A stretch of 64,000 bases of DNA, from positions 171,522 to 235,521 of the forward strand of contig JALNQF010000055.1 in the NCBI GenBank assembly GCA_028456385.1, written 5' to 3'. Origin of the DNA: Ophiosphaerella korrae. Its lineage: Eukaryota > Ascomycota > Dothideomycetes > Pleosporales > Phaeosphaeriaceae. The notes below the pieces were generated by a model, which made no database searches, had not been told where the DNA came from, and saw nothing but the letters and a program-made list of their open reading frames with translations. Numbering within the stretch: position 1 is the stretch's first letter; each line of letters opens with the position of its first letter. A program made the translations under genes and the position numbers. Below are positions 11,243 through 23,571 of the stretch, one piece after another.

Positions 11243-11778
11243 ATGAAACGCAAGGACACCGACGACCCACCTAAGGGCACCGACAACCCAGCTACGGGAA
11301 GGAAGAAGCAGCATAAATCCATAAAGGAGGTAGAATCCGTCTACGATCAATCTGAGCAGTACCGGCTGGCCACTGTCAAATTCCCAATCGACGCACTCAC
11401 CCCGGAATGGAGGATCGGCACGAACAGACCCATCAACGAAGCCCACAAGCGCCGCCTCTGCAAAATCTTCAAAGAAGCAGGAGTTCTTCGGCGAGATGCG
11501 AGCCACCGGCTGCAGGTCGCTTGCACCAAGGCCCAAGTACAGCAGATGTTAGATCATCTCAAGCAGAAAGGAAGCCAGGCCGATGGCAGTGCTGGTGCGA
11601 GTAAGGATACACCAGCTGCGGATACAGAATTATTGTCATTCGAAGAATGGAGTAGCGTCGTCGGAGAAAAGGCAGAGCTTATGGCAGGCAACCATCGCGT
11701 GGAAGCGTTGAAAGAGCATCTGCGGCGTTTCGAGTCGTCGCAAGCAGAGCGGGTGGGTGTGCAATATCTACGATCGAG

Positions 11779-11787
11779 GTATTTGAC
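11779..11787. repeat. 9-bp target-site duplication, left copy (GTATTTGAC)
   Basis: Identical to 30569-30577. The first two bases are the GT donor of intron 1 of the split gene, so the donor site was duplicated. Confidence 0.75.
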
Positions 11788-11833
11788 GTGTCGGCATGTC
11801 AACTGACTATGGATTTGCCTCGGTTGAGATGGC
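11788..11833 (+). repeat. Left terminal inverted repeat of the MULE-like element
   Basis: Positions 11798-11833 are the exact reverse complement of 30523-30558. The outermost bases (gtgtcggcat) are similar to, but not identical with, the other end (gaggcagcag). Confidence 0.8.
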
Positions 11834-13641
11834 AATGCCAAGCTAGGTTTGGCGCGTGCGCAGCTCTAAGCGAGCTCAACTCAACTCAGCCCCAACACAA
11901 CATTTTTACAACACGTTAACATCACGTTCGTAATACGTTCCTACGCATATAATATAACACTACTAAAAAATAGTTTATAAGACTCTAGTATAAAACGTAG
12001 GTTAATAAAACATATTATAAAGTTGTTCTAATTACGTTCTAGTTTAACTACTAACGTTATATTAACCTAATATTAGCACCTTAAGGCTTAGGGCTATTTT
12101 AGCTTAATAATAGTAGTAACCTAGTAGTAGAGATTAGAAAGTTATTTTACAAGGCCTTAGTAAGTAATAGTATCTATAGAGTAAGAATATATTTACAAAA
12201 TATTTTAAGTATATTCTAATTAATATAGTAAAAATTAAGTATAAGAGGTAGCCTAAGAACTTATATTAAAAACTAGTATAGATATAGTAATATTACGTTA
12301 TATAAGAATACTAAAGAGTAGATTTACTATAGTATCCTTGCGCTATTAATAGGTAAGTATATAGAACGCGTTTAAAATACATTCTAATTATATTCTAAAT
12401 TAGTACTAAAGGGTTATAGAAGAGTATAATTATATATTAAATAAGTAAGTTATTAGGATAGAGTAATAGCGCTAGCTATATTAGATACTCTCTAAAGATC
12501 TACTTAAAATCTACTTATTTAAGATTAGTACTAAAGTAAAACAAGTTTAGAAGCTATTTTAAATATATTCTAATATAGCTATAGCTTAATCTTAATTATA
12601 TAAGTAACTATTCTAAGTACTTAGGCTAGGTTATACTTTACAATATATATAAAGAAAATTTTAGGAATAATATAACTAGTAAGTATACTAGAATATACTT
12701 AAAGCGCGTTTCTAATATATTCTAGGATATAAATTTAATTTTAATATTAATAAATATAGTAATAAAGTAGAGAGTAGTTAATATTATAAGAATATTAATT
12801 AGTAGGAGATTTAGGTATCTTTATACTAGGTATCTTAAAGAAAATCTAAGCTAATTTCTAGTAGATTAGTAGAACAAGTTTTAATATAGATAAAAACGTA
12901 TTTTCTAGTAAATAGATAATAAAAGGTTTTAGTTTAGTAGTTTTCTTTAATAAAAGATCTACTATATTATTATATAGTTACTCTATATAAAGTTAAAGTA
13001 CTATTTACTTATATAGAACTTTATAAAAATACACTTTATATTATTATTTTTATTATAAACTTTATATATAGGAGAGAGATTTTTATTAGTAAAAAGTTAG
13101 TAGTATTTATTTATATTAACTTAAAACGTATTATAAATATAATATAAAGATATTTTAATAAATACTTACTTTTTTTTTAACTTACTTTTACTTTAAGTTA
13201 TTAGCTTAGTATATTAGTATAGGAATAAGATTCTTAAGAAGAGCCTTATCTAGTAGTAATAGAGTAATCTCCTCTTTTATATAAAGTTATATATATAACT
13301 ACTTCTATTATTTTAAAGGAGGTAAGAGAAAAGAAAGTAGATCTAGTATAAGAGAACGTATTTTAGAGTTATTTATAACGCGTTCTATATCTTCTAATTA
13401 GCTTTTAAGTTTTTCTTTAGGTTCTTTAGTTATTTAGTTATACTTAATAGTTTATTAAGAAGTTACTATAAGATAAATTAATAAAGAATATAATTAAGAT
13501 AAGTTCTAAAACTCTTTTAACTATAGATCTCTAAGTATAACTACTACGTAGTAGAAGTAGAGAGTATTAGTATTATTAGAAATTAAATATTACTTAGTCT
13601 TAATAGACTTAATATTATATAATAGATAGCCTCGCTAGATA
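11834..13641. other. RIP-saturated left body of the MULE-like element
   Basis: After about 11870 the sequence becomes extremely AT-rich, with TpA in great excess and CpA/TpG almost absent, and every frame is closed by stops. No protein domain is recognisable. Confidence 0.55.
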
Positions 13642-14099
13642 TATAATAGGTGTACTAGGGTCGACTTCCTAATAACCCCTAGGTTATTAGTAGATTTTAA
13701 GGTAATAACAAAAGCTTATATAGTAATTAGCAATAACTATAAATAATAGTTAATTTATGTGTACAATATTAAGTATTAGCGTTCTAGGTTAGAGATTAGA
13801 TTACTAATACTATCCTAATAATGCGCATCTCTACTACTATATAGTATTCTTATCTTAGTAGCTTTATTACTTTATATTTACTAAGATTATAAATTTATAA
13901 ATTTGTTATATAATAGCTTTATAACTTTATATTTACTAAGATTATAAATTTATAAATTTATTACGTATCTCTATTATAGTTAGTTTCCTAATTAAGTTTA
14001 TTATCCTATAAGTTACTACCCTACTTATCCTATACTTTGTAAGTAGCTAAGCGTAGACTAATTAGCTCTATCTTAGTTTCTCTTGTTACTACTATAATA
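13642..14099 (-). repeat. LTR of gypsy copy 1 (3' LTR in element sense)
   Basis: It matches 20418-20858 and, in reverse complement, the LTR at 56006-56392. All copies share tandem motifs such as tttactaagat(c/t)gcgaattta. Confidence 0.7.
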
Positions 14100-17000
14100 C
14101 TATTCCCTCTTCTATATAGTCTTTTATTTCCCTATACTAGAGCTAAAGTTATTAGTCTAGTTTCTTCGTTAATCTCTAGTTCTTTATTACTCCCTATACT
14201 ATCCTACTCCTAGTATAATAAACTTCTTCTTATAGCTTATATTATTTATAACAAGGTTAAGATATTTCCTTATTATTAGTGCGTAAAGCTAGGCCTTACT
14301 TACCTTATATTTTTAAATAATAGTAAATATTATAACAAGTATATTCTTACTAATATTTAGTATAAATATATTTCTTCTAAGGTTTCGCTTATAGAGTGTA
14401 AGTATTTAATTTCTACGTAGTCTCTTTCTACTAAGTTGTATAGGGCGAGCTATTAATAGAGCTTAAGAGTAATTATTATTATAGCTTACTATAGCTAAAG
14501 CTAAGTATAAGTTAACTCTTTATAAGCTAGTAGAGCTTTATTCTTATATTAAGCGTCTTTATAGGCTAAAGGCTTATAATAACGCTAAGTTATCTAAATA
14601 GTCTTATACCTTAGAGGCTAAGTTAGATTTAGATAATACTATAGAGGCTACTCTAGCTCCTATTGTATTAGGCGCTCCTATTATCTCTCTATCTAGTAGT
14701 AGTATCGTTAATTTTCTAGGTTTACTACTAGGCGCTCTAGAGAGTTTTAATTTTAGAACTCCTCTAGTTTCTTAAAGTAATTAAGATTATCCTCTAGTTC
14801 CTATATTTTCTCCTATAGTTATCCTTTTTTGTTTATCTCTATCTATTCTACTAGGTAGTAGTTCTTACTATTACAGAACTAGTATACTAGGATTTTCTTA
14901 ACTTCCTATTCTTCCTATTCTCTATACGTATCTACTTCGTATACTAGTAGCTCTATATTCTATAGTACTATCTCTAGTAGTACTATATAGAAAGTTAGGT
15001 ATATCCTTATTTTATCTAGTAGCTTTAGTTTAAATATAACTAGCGTAACTTTTTTCTTAATTTTATATAGTCCTATTTTAACCTAGTCTAGTTTTAAGCT
15101 AAGTTGTTTGCTTTTTACGTTTTTTCTAACTAACTATACTTTTTCTCCTTCTTAAAATTAAAGTCCCTCTTAGTATTTTTTATTATAGTACCTTGCTATT
15201 TAGTTATATAGGAATTCTATATCCTATTTTAGTTAATCGTGTATATCTCTAAGTCTATTAGCAAGGTTTTCTCTTCTTAGAGACTAAGATACTTCTTGTT
15301 TTAGTATTTAGTACGTATTAGAGTTAAATCTATAGTTTATAAAGAAGGGTAATACTTCTATTACTACGTTCTTTATACTATTATATGCTAATTATACTAT
15401 AAGTAGTAACTATACCTAATTATTCTAGTTGTAGTTAAGATAGTATCTTAAATATTATTCTACTATCTAATTTATTTGTTCTAATTATCTATCTATTTAT
15501 AGGTAGTATACTATAGACATTACGTATTTAGCTCCTAATTATACTATTATTATTCCCTATAGTTTTAATGTAAATCTTATATCTCTATCTATAATTATCT
15601 TATCTAGTAGTCTATATTAGCTAACTATAGTTCTTAGGATCTAGTATATAGCAACCTCTATCCTACTTTTCTTTTTATATAGCCTAAAGTAAGTATACTT
15701 TATAAGTTTATCTACTATTATTAGAATTCTATTATACTTAACTCTTAATATAAAATCTTTAGACTTTAGTAGTTTTGTAATAAAGTCTATTGTAATAACT
15801 CCCTATAGTTATTCTAGTACTTTAACTAGTTGTAATATTCTATATAGTACGTATCTATTATACTTGTTTCTATAGTATTCTATATAGTCTCGTAGTACTT
15901 CTATTACTAGTTATCTTACTTTTAGGATATAGTAATCCCTTAGTAGTCTATCTAGTATTTTATTAATACCTTAGTATCTATATACTAGTAATTTATAAAA
16001 TTATTATATAAATTCTCTTTAGATCTTCCTTAAGATATATATCCTTCTATAGGCTTATGCGAATCCTTCTTAGATTTCTAGTTTTTCTATTTCTTTAGAT
16101 ACTTCTTGTATTATTTTCTAAATCTATTTATCTAGCTTACTATTCTTTCTCTTAAGTGTTGCGGCTATTTTAAGTATATTTAGGACTAGGTATCTTTCTT
16201 TATTCTTAACTAGAACTATACTAGTAGTATTTACTTCTTCTTGTAAATCTAGTTTTCTACTAAGAGCGTCTACTAGCTAGTTATCTTTCTCTTTTATATA
16301 TATAATTTCTATATTAAATATTAATAGGAATTCCTACTATCTTATATAGCGTTATAATAGTTCTTTATTTAGTATAAATCCTATAAAGTTCTTATAATCT
16401 ATATAGACTTTTATTTAGTATTTTACTCCTTATAGGTATACTCTCTATTATTTAAATACTTTATAGATTACTAGTATTTCCTTATTATAGATTAGGTAGT
16501 TAAGCTCTACTAGCTTTATTTTCTTAGAAAAGTATTTAACTAAGTGTTTTTATTTAGTCCTTAGGTCTTCCTATATTAGTACTATTCTGTAGACTAAATT
16601 AGATACGTCTATTTTTACTACTACTAGTAGGTCTAGGTTATATATTCTAATAACTAGGTTTTTTATAAACTTCTTTTTAATCTTATTAAATACTTTATTG
16701 TATTCCCTTATCTATTTAAATAGTATATCCTTCTTTATAAGTTTTATTATAGGTTCTATATCTTTAGACTATCCTACTATTAGTTTTCTATAAAAGTTTG
16801 CTAACCTATAAAATTATTATACTTCTTTTAGGTTTTTTAGTATTAGCTATTTATTAATTAACTTAATCTTTTCTAGATTAATCTTTATTTTTCCTAGTTT
16901 AATAATAAATCTAAGGAAGTCTATTTTCTTTATATAGAATTTGTATTTTCTTATTTTAAGAAATAACTTATTTTCTACTAGTCTTTCTAATACTTTGTAT

Positions 17001-20000
17001 ATATGTTATACGTATTCCTCTTCTATTTCTAAGAATATAAGGATGTTATCTAGGTATGCGAATATAAATACATCTAAGTACTCTCTTAGTACTATATTAA
17101 TTCTTTCTTAAAATACTACTAGTGCATTTATTAATCTAAAAGGCACAACTAGGTATTTATATAGTCTATATTATGTTCTAAATACTATCTTCTATTTATT
17201 ACCTTTTTTAATTCTAATCTAGTAGTAAACGTTTTAGATATCTAGTTTTATAAAGACCTTTACTTTTTATAGCTTATCTTATATTTTATCTATTTATAGT
17301 AGGAGGTATTAGTTTTTATTTATAATTGCGTTAGTTTTCTTAAAATCTACGTAAAGTCTTTTATTACTTATCCCTTTCTTGTCTATAAATATAAGTCTAT
17401 ACGCTACTATCACGCTATAGGCCGTAGTAGGCCGTAGCTGCGCAAAGCGCAAGCAAGGGCGAGGGCCCTTAGGCAATATATACTGTTCTACTCCTGTATT
17501 CAACATTGTTAAATACTCGGTTACCTTTTTAGGTTTGTTTAGCGCAGTGGAGTAGAGCTACTACATAACAGCTACTAAGGATTTAGATTCTTGTATCTAT
17601 CTTTTTCTTATTACGTTTTTAATAAATACTTGTTTAATCTTAGATTCTTCTTCTATTTTTCTATAGACTAGGCTCTATCTTACGTCTTTATCTTTTTCTA
17701 GGTCTATTACTAAATCCTATAGTTAATATTCTAGAAGATAGTCTTTAGGTTCTATAAGCTATTTTTCCTATTTCTTATATTCTTCTAGGAACTATCCTTT
17801 ATATATAGTTATATTAGCTTTTAATATCTCTTTCTTAAAGTAGCTAATTTTTCCTATTCTCTAATTAATTCTTAGGTTAGCTAGTTATAACTATAGTATT
17901 CCTAGTATTACGTCTTATTTATTATTAATTATTGTTATATCTATAACTATATTTCTAATTTCTAATCCTTCTAGTCTTAATGTTAAAGGTACTGTTTTAA
18001 ACCTAATAAGTTCTTAGAATAGTTTTCCTTTAATTATACTAAGTTATTAAAGGTATTTTTTTATTATATAACTTATTCCTTAGTTTTCTATAAACTTTTT
18101 AGATATAAAGTTTCTTATAGCTCTACTATTAACTATAATTTATACTTTCTATCTTTAGTATATACTTGTTTTTATAACGTGTAGGCCTATTATACCTTAT
18201 AGTTTTTCTTGCTTAGGTCTTTCTCTAAATTATTTATTCTTCTAGGGCTATTATCTTGTTTTATACTTATAGTTCTTATATTTTAGGTATTTATTAAATA
18301 TATACTTGTACTATAGTCGTATTTCTTTAACGTATTCTTTTAACAACTTAGGTCCTAGTCTAATTAATATATATTCTTTGTTAGGAATCTAGATTATTTC
18401 TTATCCTTTAATTTCTTTCTTTAGGATTACCCTTGTATAGTCTTATCCTCTTTTTAGCTATACGTAGTTTCGTACTTTCTCTTCTCTATATAAGTAGTAG
18501 TGTGTATTTAAATATAATACCTATATAGTTTCTAGATATACTAGATGTTCTAGATTTATTCTCTCTTTATCTTATTCTTAGTATCTATCTTTACTAGGTC
18601 TTTTTATTACTAGGACGTAGTATATTACTTGTACTTATAGTATATAAGCTTTATTAATCTATTGTATTTTTCTTGTAAGGTATTACTATTCTTTCTATAT
18701 AGGAATTTTTCCTACTATAACTATATATTATTCTATCTATTATTAGAATGTTATAAACTTTATTACTCTAGGATTACGTTCTTTCTAGTCTTTGTACACT
18801 TCCTCTATACTTATAACTAGTAAGTATTTTTAAATAAATTTCTAATTAGTATTTTATTCTACTATATTTGTTATTATATAGCTATTATAGCTATATATAT
18901 TTAACTAAGTATACTCTATATCTTTTATATTAACTTATTTCTTGTTTTCTTATAGTTCTTTAGAGGAAATAGTAGTAGTCTCTTTATCTAGTACTAGTCC
19001 TTTAGCCTAGATTAATAGGGTCTAGGGCTCTTCCCCTTCTAGATCTTCTACTAGTAGGTCTATTACGTAAGCTATTTCTTCTAGCTACGCTTTTATTCTT
19101 TCTTTTATTACTACTACTCTATTTCTCTATTATAAGAAATACCCTACTCCTTACTTACTAGAAAGATATATATAGTAGTTATTGTTATAACAAAAGGTCT
19201 AATAGAGTATTATATATTATATTTCTTTACTCTTAGCTACTTTTTCTTAAGGTTTAGCCTATACTTGTAGTACTTCTTTATTCTTTTTAGTTGTTTTTAA
19301 CTAAGCTTCCTTATCTTTCTTATAGTCTTTACTTCTATAGTCTTTTATAAAGTGTCCTAGTTTTCTATATTTATAATATACTAAGTCCTTTTTCTTTTAC
19401 AACTAGTAGTCTTTTACGTAGTAGCCTTTCTTACTATAATTAAAGTATATAAAGTCTTTATTCTTTTTCTTTTTATCTTTATTAGTGTTAAGAATTATAG
19501 GGTCTCCCTTATTATAGTTCTAGGTGTAACCTCTATACTTGTTCTTTTTCTATTCTTAGAGATTATTATTAATCTATATTACCTATTACTTTAGGGCTTC
19601 TAGTGTTTATAGTTTTTCTATATAGATTATCTTGTATTAAATTTTTACGTTTAGTCCTTGTTTAAATTGTAATATTAGAGCTAATTTATTCTATTCTATA
19701 TTTTATAATAGTTATTTAAACTATAATATATATTCTAGAATACTCTTATTCTACGTAAGCTTTTTAAGTCTTTCTTTAGCTTATTAGGTAATATCTATAT
19801 CTCTAAATACTACTTTTATTCGTCTAGTAAAGTATTTATAACTTCTAAAGATAGCTCTAGTTTTATCTTTCTATATTATTAGAGCGTATATTATATAGTC
19901 TATCTAGTAGGGTTTAAACTATTTTATTACGTCTTTTTTAAGGTGTATCCTAATATATATTACCTTCTTTTCTTCTATATTAAAGTGTAGTACTTGTATA

Positions 20001-20417
20001 TCTATCTAGAGTTATACTAAAGCTATAAAAGGTCTTAGTTTCTCCTTTATCTTATTAAATTTCTTAAGTATAGGTATCTTTAGTAGTTTCTTTATTACAC
20101 TTATCTCTAGGCGTTATATAATTAGTTCTATTTAGTTTTATCCTTTAATAATAGCTTTAATCTAAGCCTTATTCTATTTTACGTACTCTTAGAGTTCTTT
20201 ATTCTAGGTTTCTAAAGTATTAATTACTATTTTTATATCTTCTTTCTTAGAGATTAAGTTATTTATATAGTTTTTAATGTCCTTCTATACTATATTATCT
20301 AACTTGTAACTACTTATAGGTACTTTAGCTACTCTCTTAGTTAAACTTTCTACTATTATATTAGCTAGACTATACGCTACTTACGCTTTGCTTCTTATAA
20401 TAACTAAATTAGCAAGG

Positions 20418-20858
20418 TGTAATAGGTGTTACTAGGGTTAACTTTCTAATACCTAGGAGTTATTAGTAGATTAAAAGATAATAACAAAAGTTTATATTGT
20501 AATCTATAATATACTATAAATAATAAGAGATGTTTTGTAACTATCTAAATATTATCGCTTATAGTTAATAATTAAATTACTAATATTATCTTAATAATAC
20601 GCATTACTACTAACTATATACCTAGGCTTCTTAGCTAACTTTATACTTCGTGTTTACTAAGATCGCGAATTATAAATTTATTACGTGCTTAGCTTTATAC
20701 TTTATATTTACTAAGATCGCGAATTACGAATTTATTACGTATCCCTATTATAGTTAGCTTCCTAATTAAGTTTGTTACCCTATAGATTATACGCGCTGTT
20801 GTTATCTATAGTAGGGCTAATTAGCTTAAATTAGTTTTCTCTTGTTATAGCTATAATA
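20418..20858 (-). repeat. LTR of gypsy copy 1 (5' LTR in element sense)
   Basis: It ends in cttgttatagctataata, the mutated reverse complement of the TGTTACGGCTGTAACAAG start of the less damaged LTR at 56006. A tRNA-binding-site-like tract (ttagcaagg) adjoins it at 20409-20417. Confidence 0.7.
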
Positions 20859-22660
20859 TATATCTCTAACACTATATTTATAATCTATAGTTAAGTTATA
20901 TCCTTTCTTGTTTAAGAAAAAGATTTCTAAAAAAAAGTACTACTCTCTCTTTATCTACTCTATATACTATAATCTTAGACTTACGTATTACTTTATTATT
21001 ATTAGTAAGGCGTACCTAAAGCTTATAAGTAGTATAGGTGTTCTACCTTTATACCCCTATCTAGCCTAGTTTAGAGAGCTTAGCGTCTTAGATTAGTTTT
21101 AGTCCTATTTCTACTATAGTCTACTAACTAATAAGACTAATATCTACTTAAGGGTCTAGAATAACCTAAAGCTTTATTTCTAGCTCTAAGCCTAAAGCTA
21201 CGCTATATATATACTATATACCTAGTAAAATATTAATTAATCTACGCCTTACTATCTTTAAGCTAATAATAAAGCTAGGCTTTTTCTTGTTTAGTTTATA
21301 TAGACTAGAATATAGTTAGAGTTACTACTATAGTACTTACTAGTATAGTATCTCTTTTTGTAGTACTTAAAGTATTTAATAGTAGACTTATCTACTAACT
21401 TGTTTTAGGGGTTCTTTGTATCCTCTTTTATTTAGGCCTTTTTTAAGTTTTCTTTACCTACACTATTTATATAGAGCTCTTGTAATTTTATTATATTATA
21501 TAAGTTATACTTAAGCGTTAAGCTTAAAGTAATAAGGTTTTCTCTTGTTACTAGGACCTAATAATAGTTAGTAATTACCTTTTATAGTTTAGGCTATAGT
21601 TTTAAAAAGAGGTACTAAATCTTTTATTTCTTTATATACTAAAGAAGCTAGTCTTTAAAGATATCTAGATATCTAGTAAAGGATCTTACGCTTTATTCTT
21701 TATATTAAGTAGCTATAGCGTATACTATTACTACTTCTAGGCTATAGTTAATAGGGTTAGAGAGTAGGTTTAGTAAGTACTTTTTAAAGTACTCCTAAGT
21801 AAGAAGTTTGTTTACGTTTAGATTACACTTAATATACGTATACTATTATTTACGTAGGTCTCTCTTAAGGTATTATATAGCCTAAAGGACTTTATCTTTT
21901 TTTACCTTAAAGTCTTAAAGTATAAAGTAAAATACTATTTTATACAAGTAATAGTACTCTTAGTATTTTTTTAGAGATTTACCTTTATATACTATAGGCT
22001 CTTTAGAGTAAAGTATACGCTTTACGCGTATATTATTAACTAAGGAGTCTATATTACGCTTTTAAGAAGTAATAATAGTAACCTTAGAGTTATTTTTAGG
22101 GGTTACGGCGCAAAGAGTAGTTTATTCTTATTCTAGACGTATAATCTTATCTTCTAGGGCGTAGAGTATACGTAGTTAAGCTAATTTATTATATCTAGTA
22201 GTTACTTTATAAATACGTTCTTTAATTGTTACTAGTATACTTAGTGCGTAACTTAGCTACGCGCTACTTACGCTCTATATAGGGTCTTGTTTAACTATTA
22301 ACTACGTATTTTCTTCTATTATTGTAGCTTGTTGTAAAGAGCGTATTATTATTATCTCTAGACTATTAGTAAAGAAGTATTATTATATTAAGAAGTAGCT
22401 AGAAGATAATAGTACTTACTATAGGCTATAGGAGATAGTAAAGGGATAATAGATAGTATTTAATAGTACTACTAGTATCTAAGAGAGAATAATACTTACT
22501 TTACTTTCTTTGTAAGTATTAAGCCTTTTATGCGCCTATATAGCGCACTAGCCCTACTTTAGATTATAACTATATAATATTATAATCTTTAGTGTATTAG
22601 CCCTACCCCTAACTTGTACTAGAGTTTACAAGAGTCTCGAGTGTTTAACGAACCCTTGTT
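20859..22660. other. RIP-saturated middle body of the MULE-like element
   Basis: About 1.8 kb between the two gypsy copies, closed in all frames. By position it should be the other half of the MULE-like host, possibly its transposase region. No domain is readable. Confidence 0.4.
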
Positions 22661-23406
22661 ATAAGTTTAAACTATCTTATTATATCTCCTTTAAGGTATA
22701 TTCTAATATATATTACTTTCTTATCTTCTCTATTAAAGTATAGTACTTATATATTAATCTAGAGTTATACTAAAGCTATAAAGGGTCTTAGATTCTCTTT
22801 TATTCTATTAACTTTTTAAGTATAGGTATCTTTAGTAGTTTCTTTATTATACTTATTTCCAATTATTAAGTAATTAGCTCTATCTAATTCTATCCTTTAA
22901 TAATAGCTTTAATCTAAGCTTTATTTTATTTTGCGTGCTCCTAAAGCTCTTTATTCTAGGTTTCTAAAGTATTAATTATTATCTTTATATTTTCTTTTTT
23001 AGAGATTAGGTTATTTATATATTCTCTAATTCCCTTCTATATAGTATTATCTAACTTATAACTACTTATAGGTACCTTAGCTACTTTCTTAATTAAACTT
23101 TCTACTATTATATTAGCTAGACTATACGCTTACTTATACTTTGCTTCTCGTAATAACTAAATTAGTAAGGTATAATAGGCTACCTATTATTAACTATAGG
23201 TACCTATCTTATAAGAGTTAGTAGATTAAGAGATAATAACAAAAGCTTATATAGTAATCTATAATAACTATAAACAATAGAAGATATTCTATAACTATCT
23301 TGTATTAGCGTTCTGTAGTTAAAGGATTGAATTACTAATACTATCCTAATAATACTTATTACTACTAACTATATAGTAATATTATCTTAGCGACTTTACT
23401 ACTTTA

Positions 23407-23571
23407 TGTCGCAAGTTAGAGCTTTGCTCTATATAATTTAGGTAAGCCCGTAGTAGTAAGTAAGCTGTATAAGCTGTTCGAGCTACTCTACTATATATAA
23501 GTAGCCTAGCTTAGATAGCTCTTTAATTAATAATTATCTCTTACTTATTCCTAAGCTCGTATCTTACAATA
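23407..23571 (+). repeat. 5' LTR of copia element (heavily RIP-mutated)
   Basis: The same 165-bp length as the 3' LTR. By hand comparison it differs at about 31 positions, all C-to-T or G-to-A relative to the 3' LTR, with no transversions or indels seen. Confidence 0.8.

Larger units (their letters stand above)
13642..20858 (-). mobile_element. Ty3/gypsy LTR retrotransposon, RIP-inactivated (copy 1)
   Basis: Long terminal repeats lie at 13642-14099 and 20418-20858, and the element reads on the minus strand. A readable reverse transcriptase piece at 17506-17309 contains AYRLIFIDKKGISNKRLYVD, the same stretch as the plus-strand copy at about 59230-59330. The zinc-knuckle region of Gag is near 19430-19360 and the integrase region around 15900-15300. 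All frames are full of TAG/TAA stops in positions that fit mutated Gln and Trp codons. The internal order (gag at the high-coordinate end, then RT, then integrase) fits gypsy. Not capable of making proteins. Confidence 0.75.

Noticed and set aside
13871..13980. Short tandem units tttactaagattataaattta as a possible CRISPR-like array
   Set aside because: They are internal repeats of the gypsy LTR, present in every LTR copy; the organism is a eukaryote.
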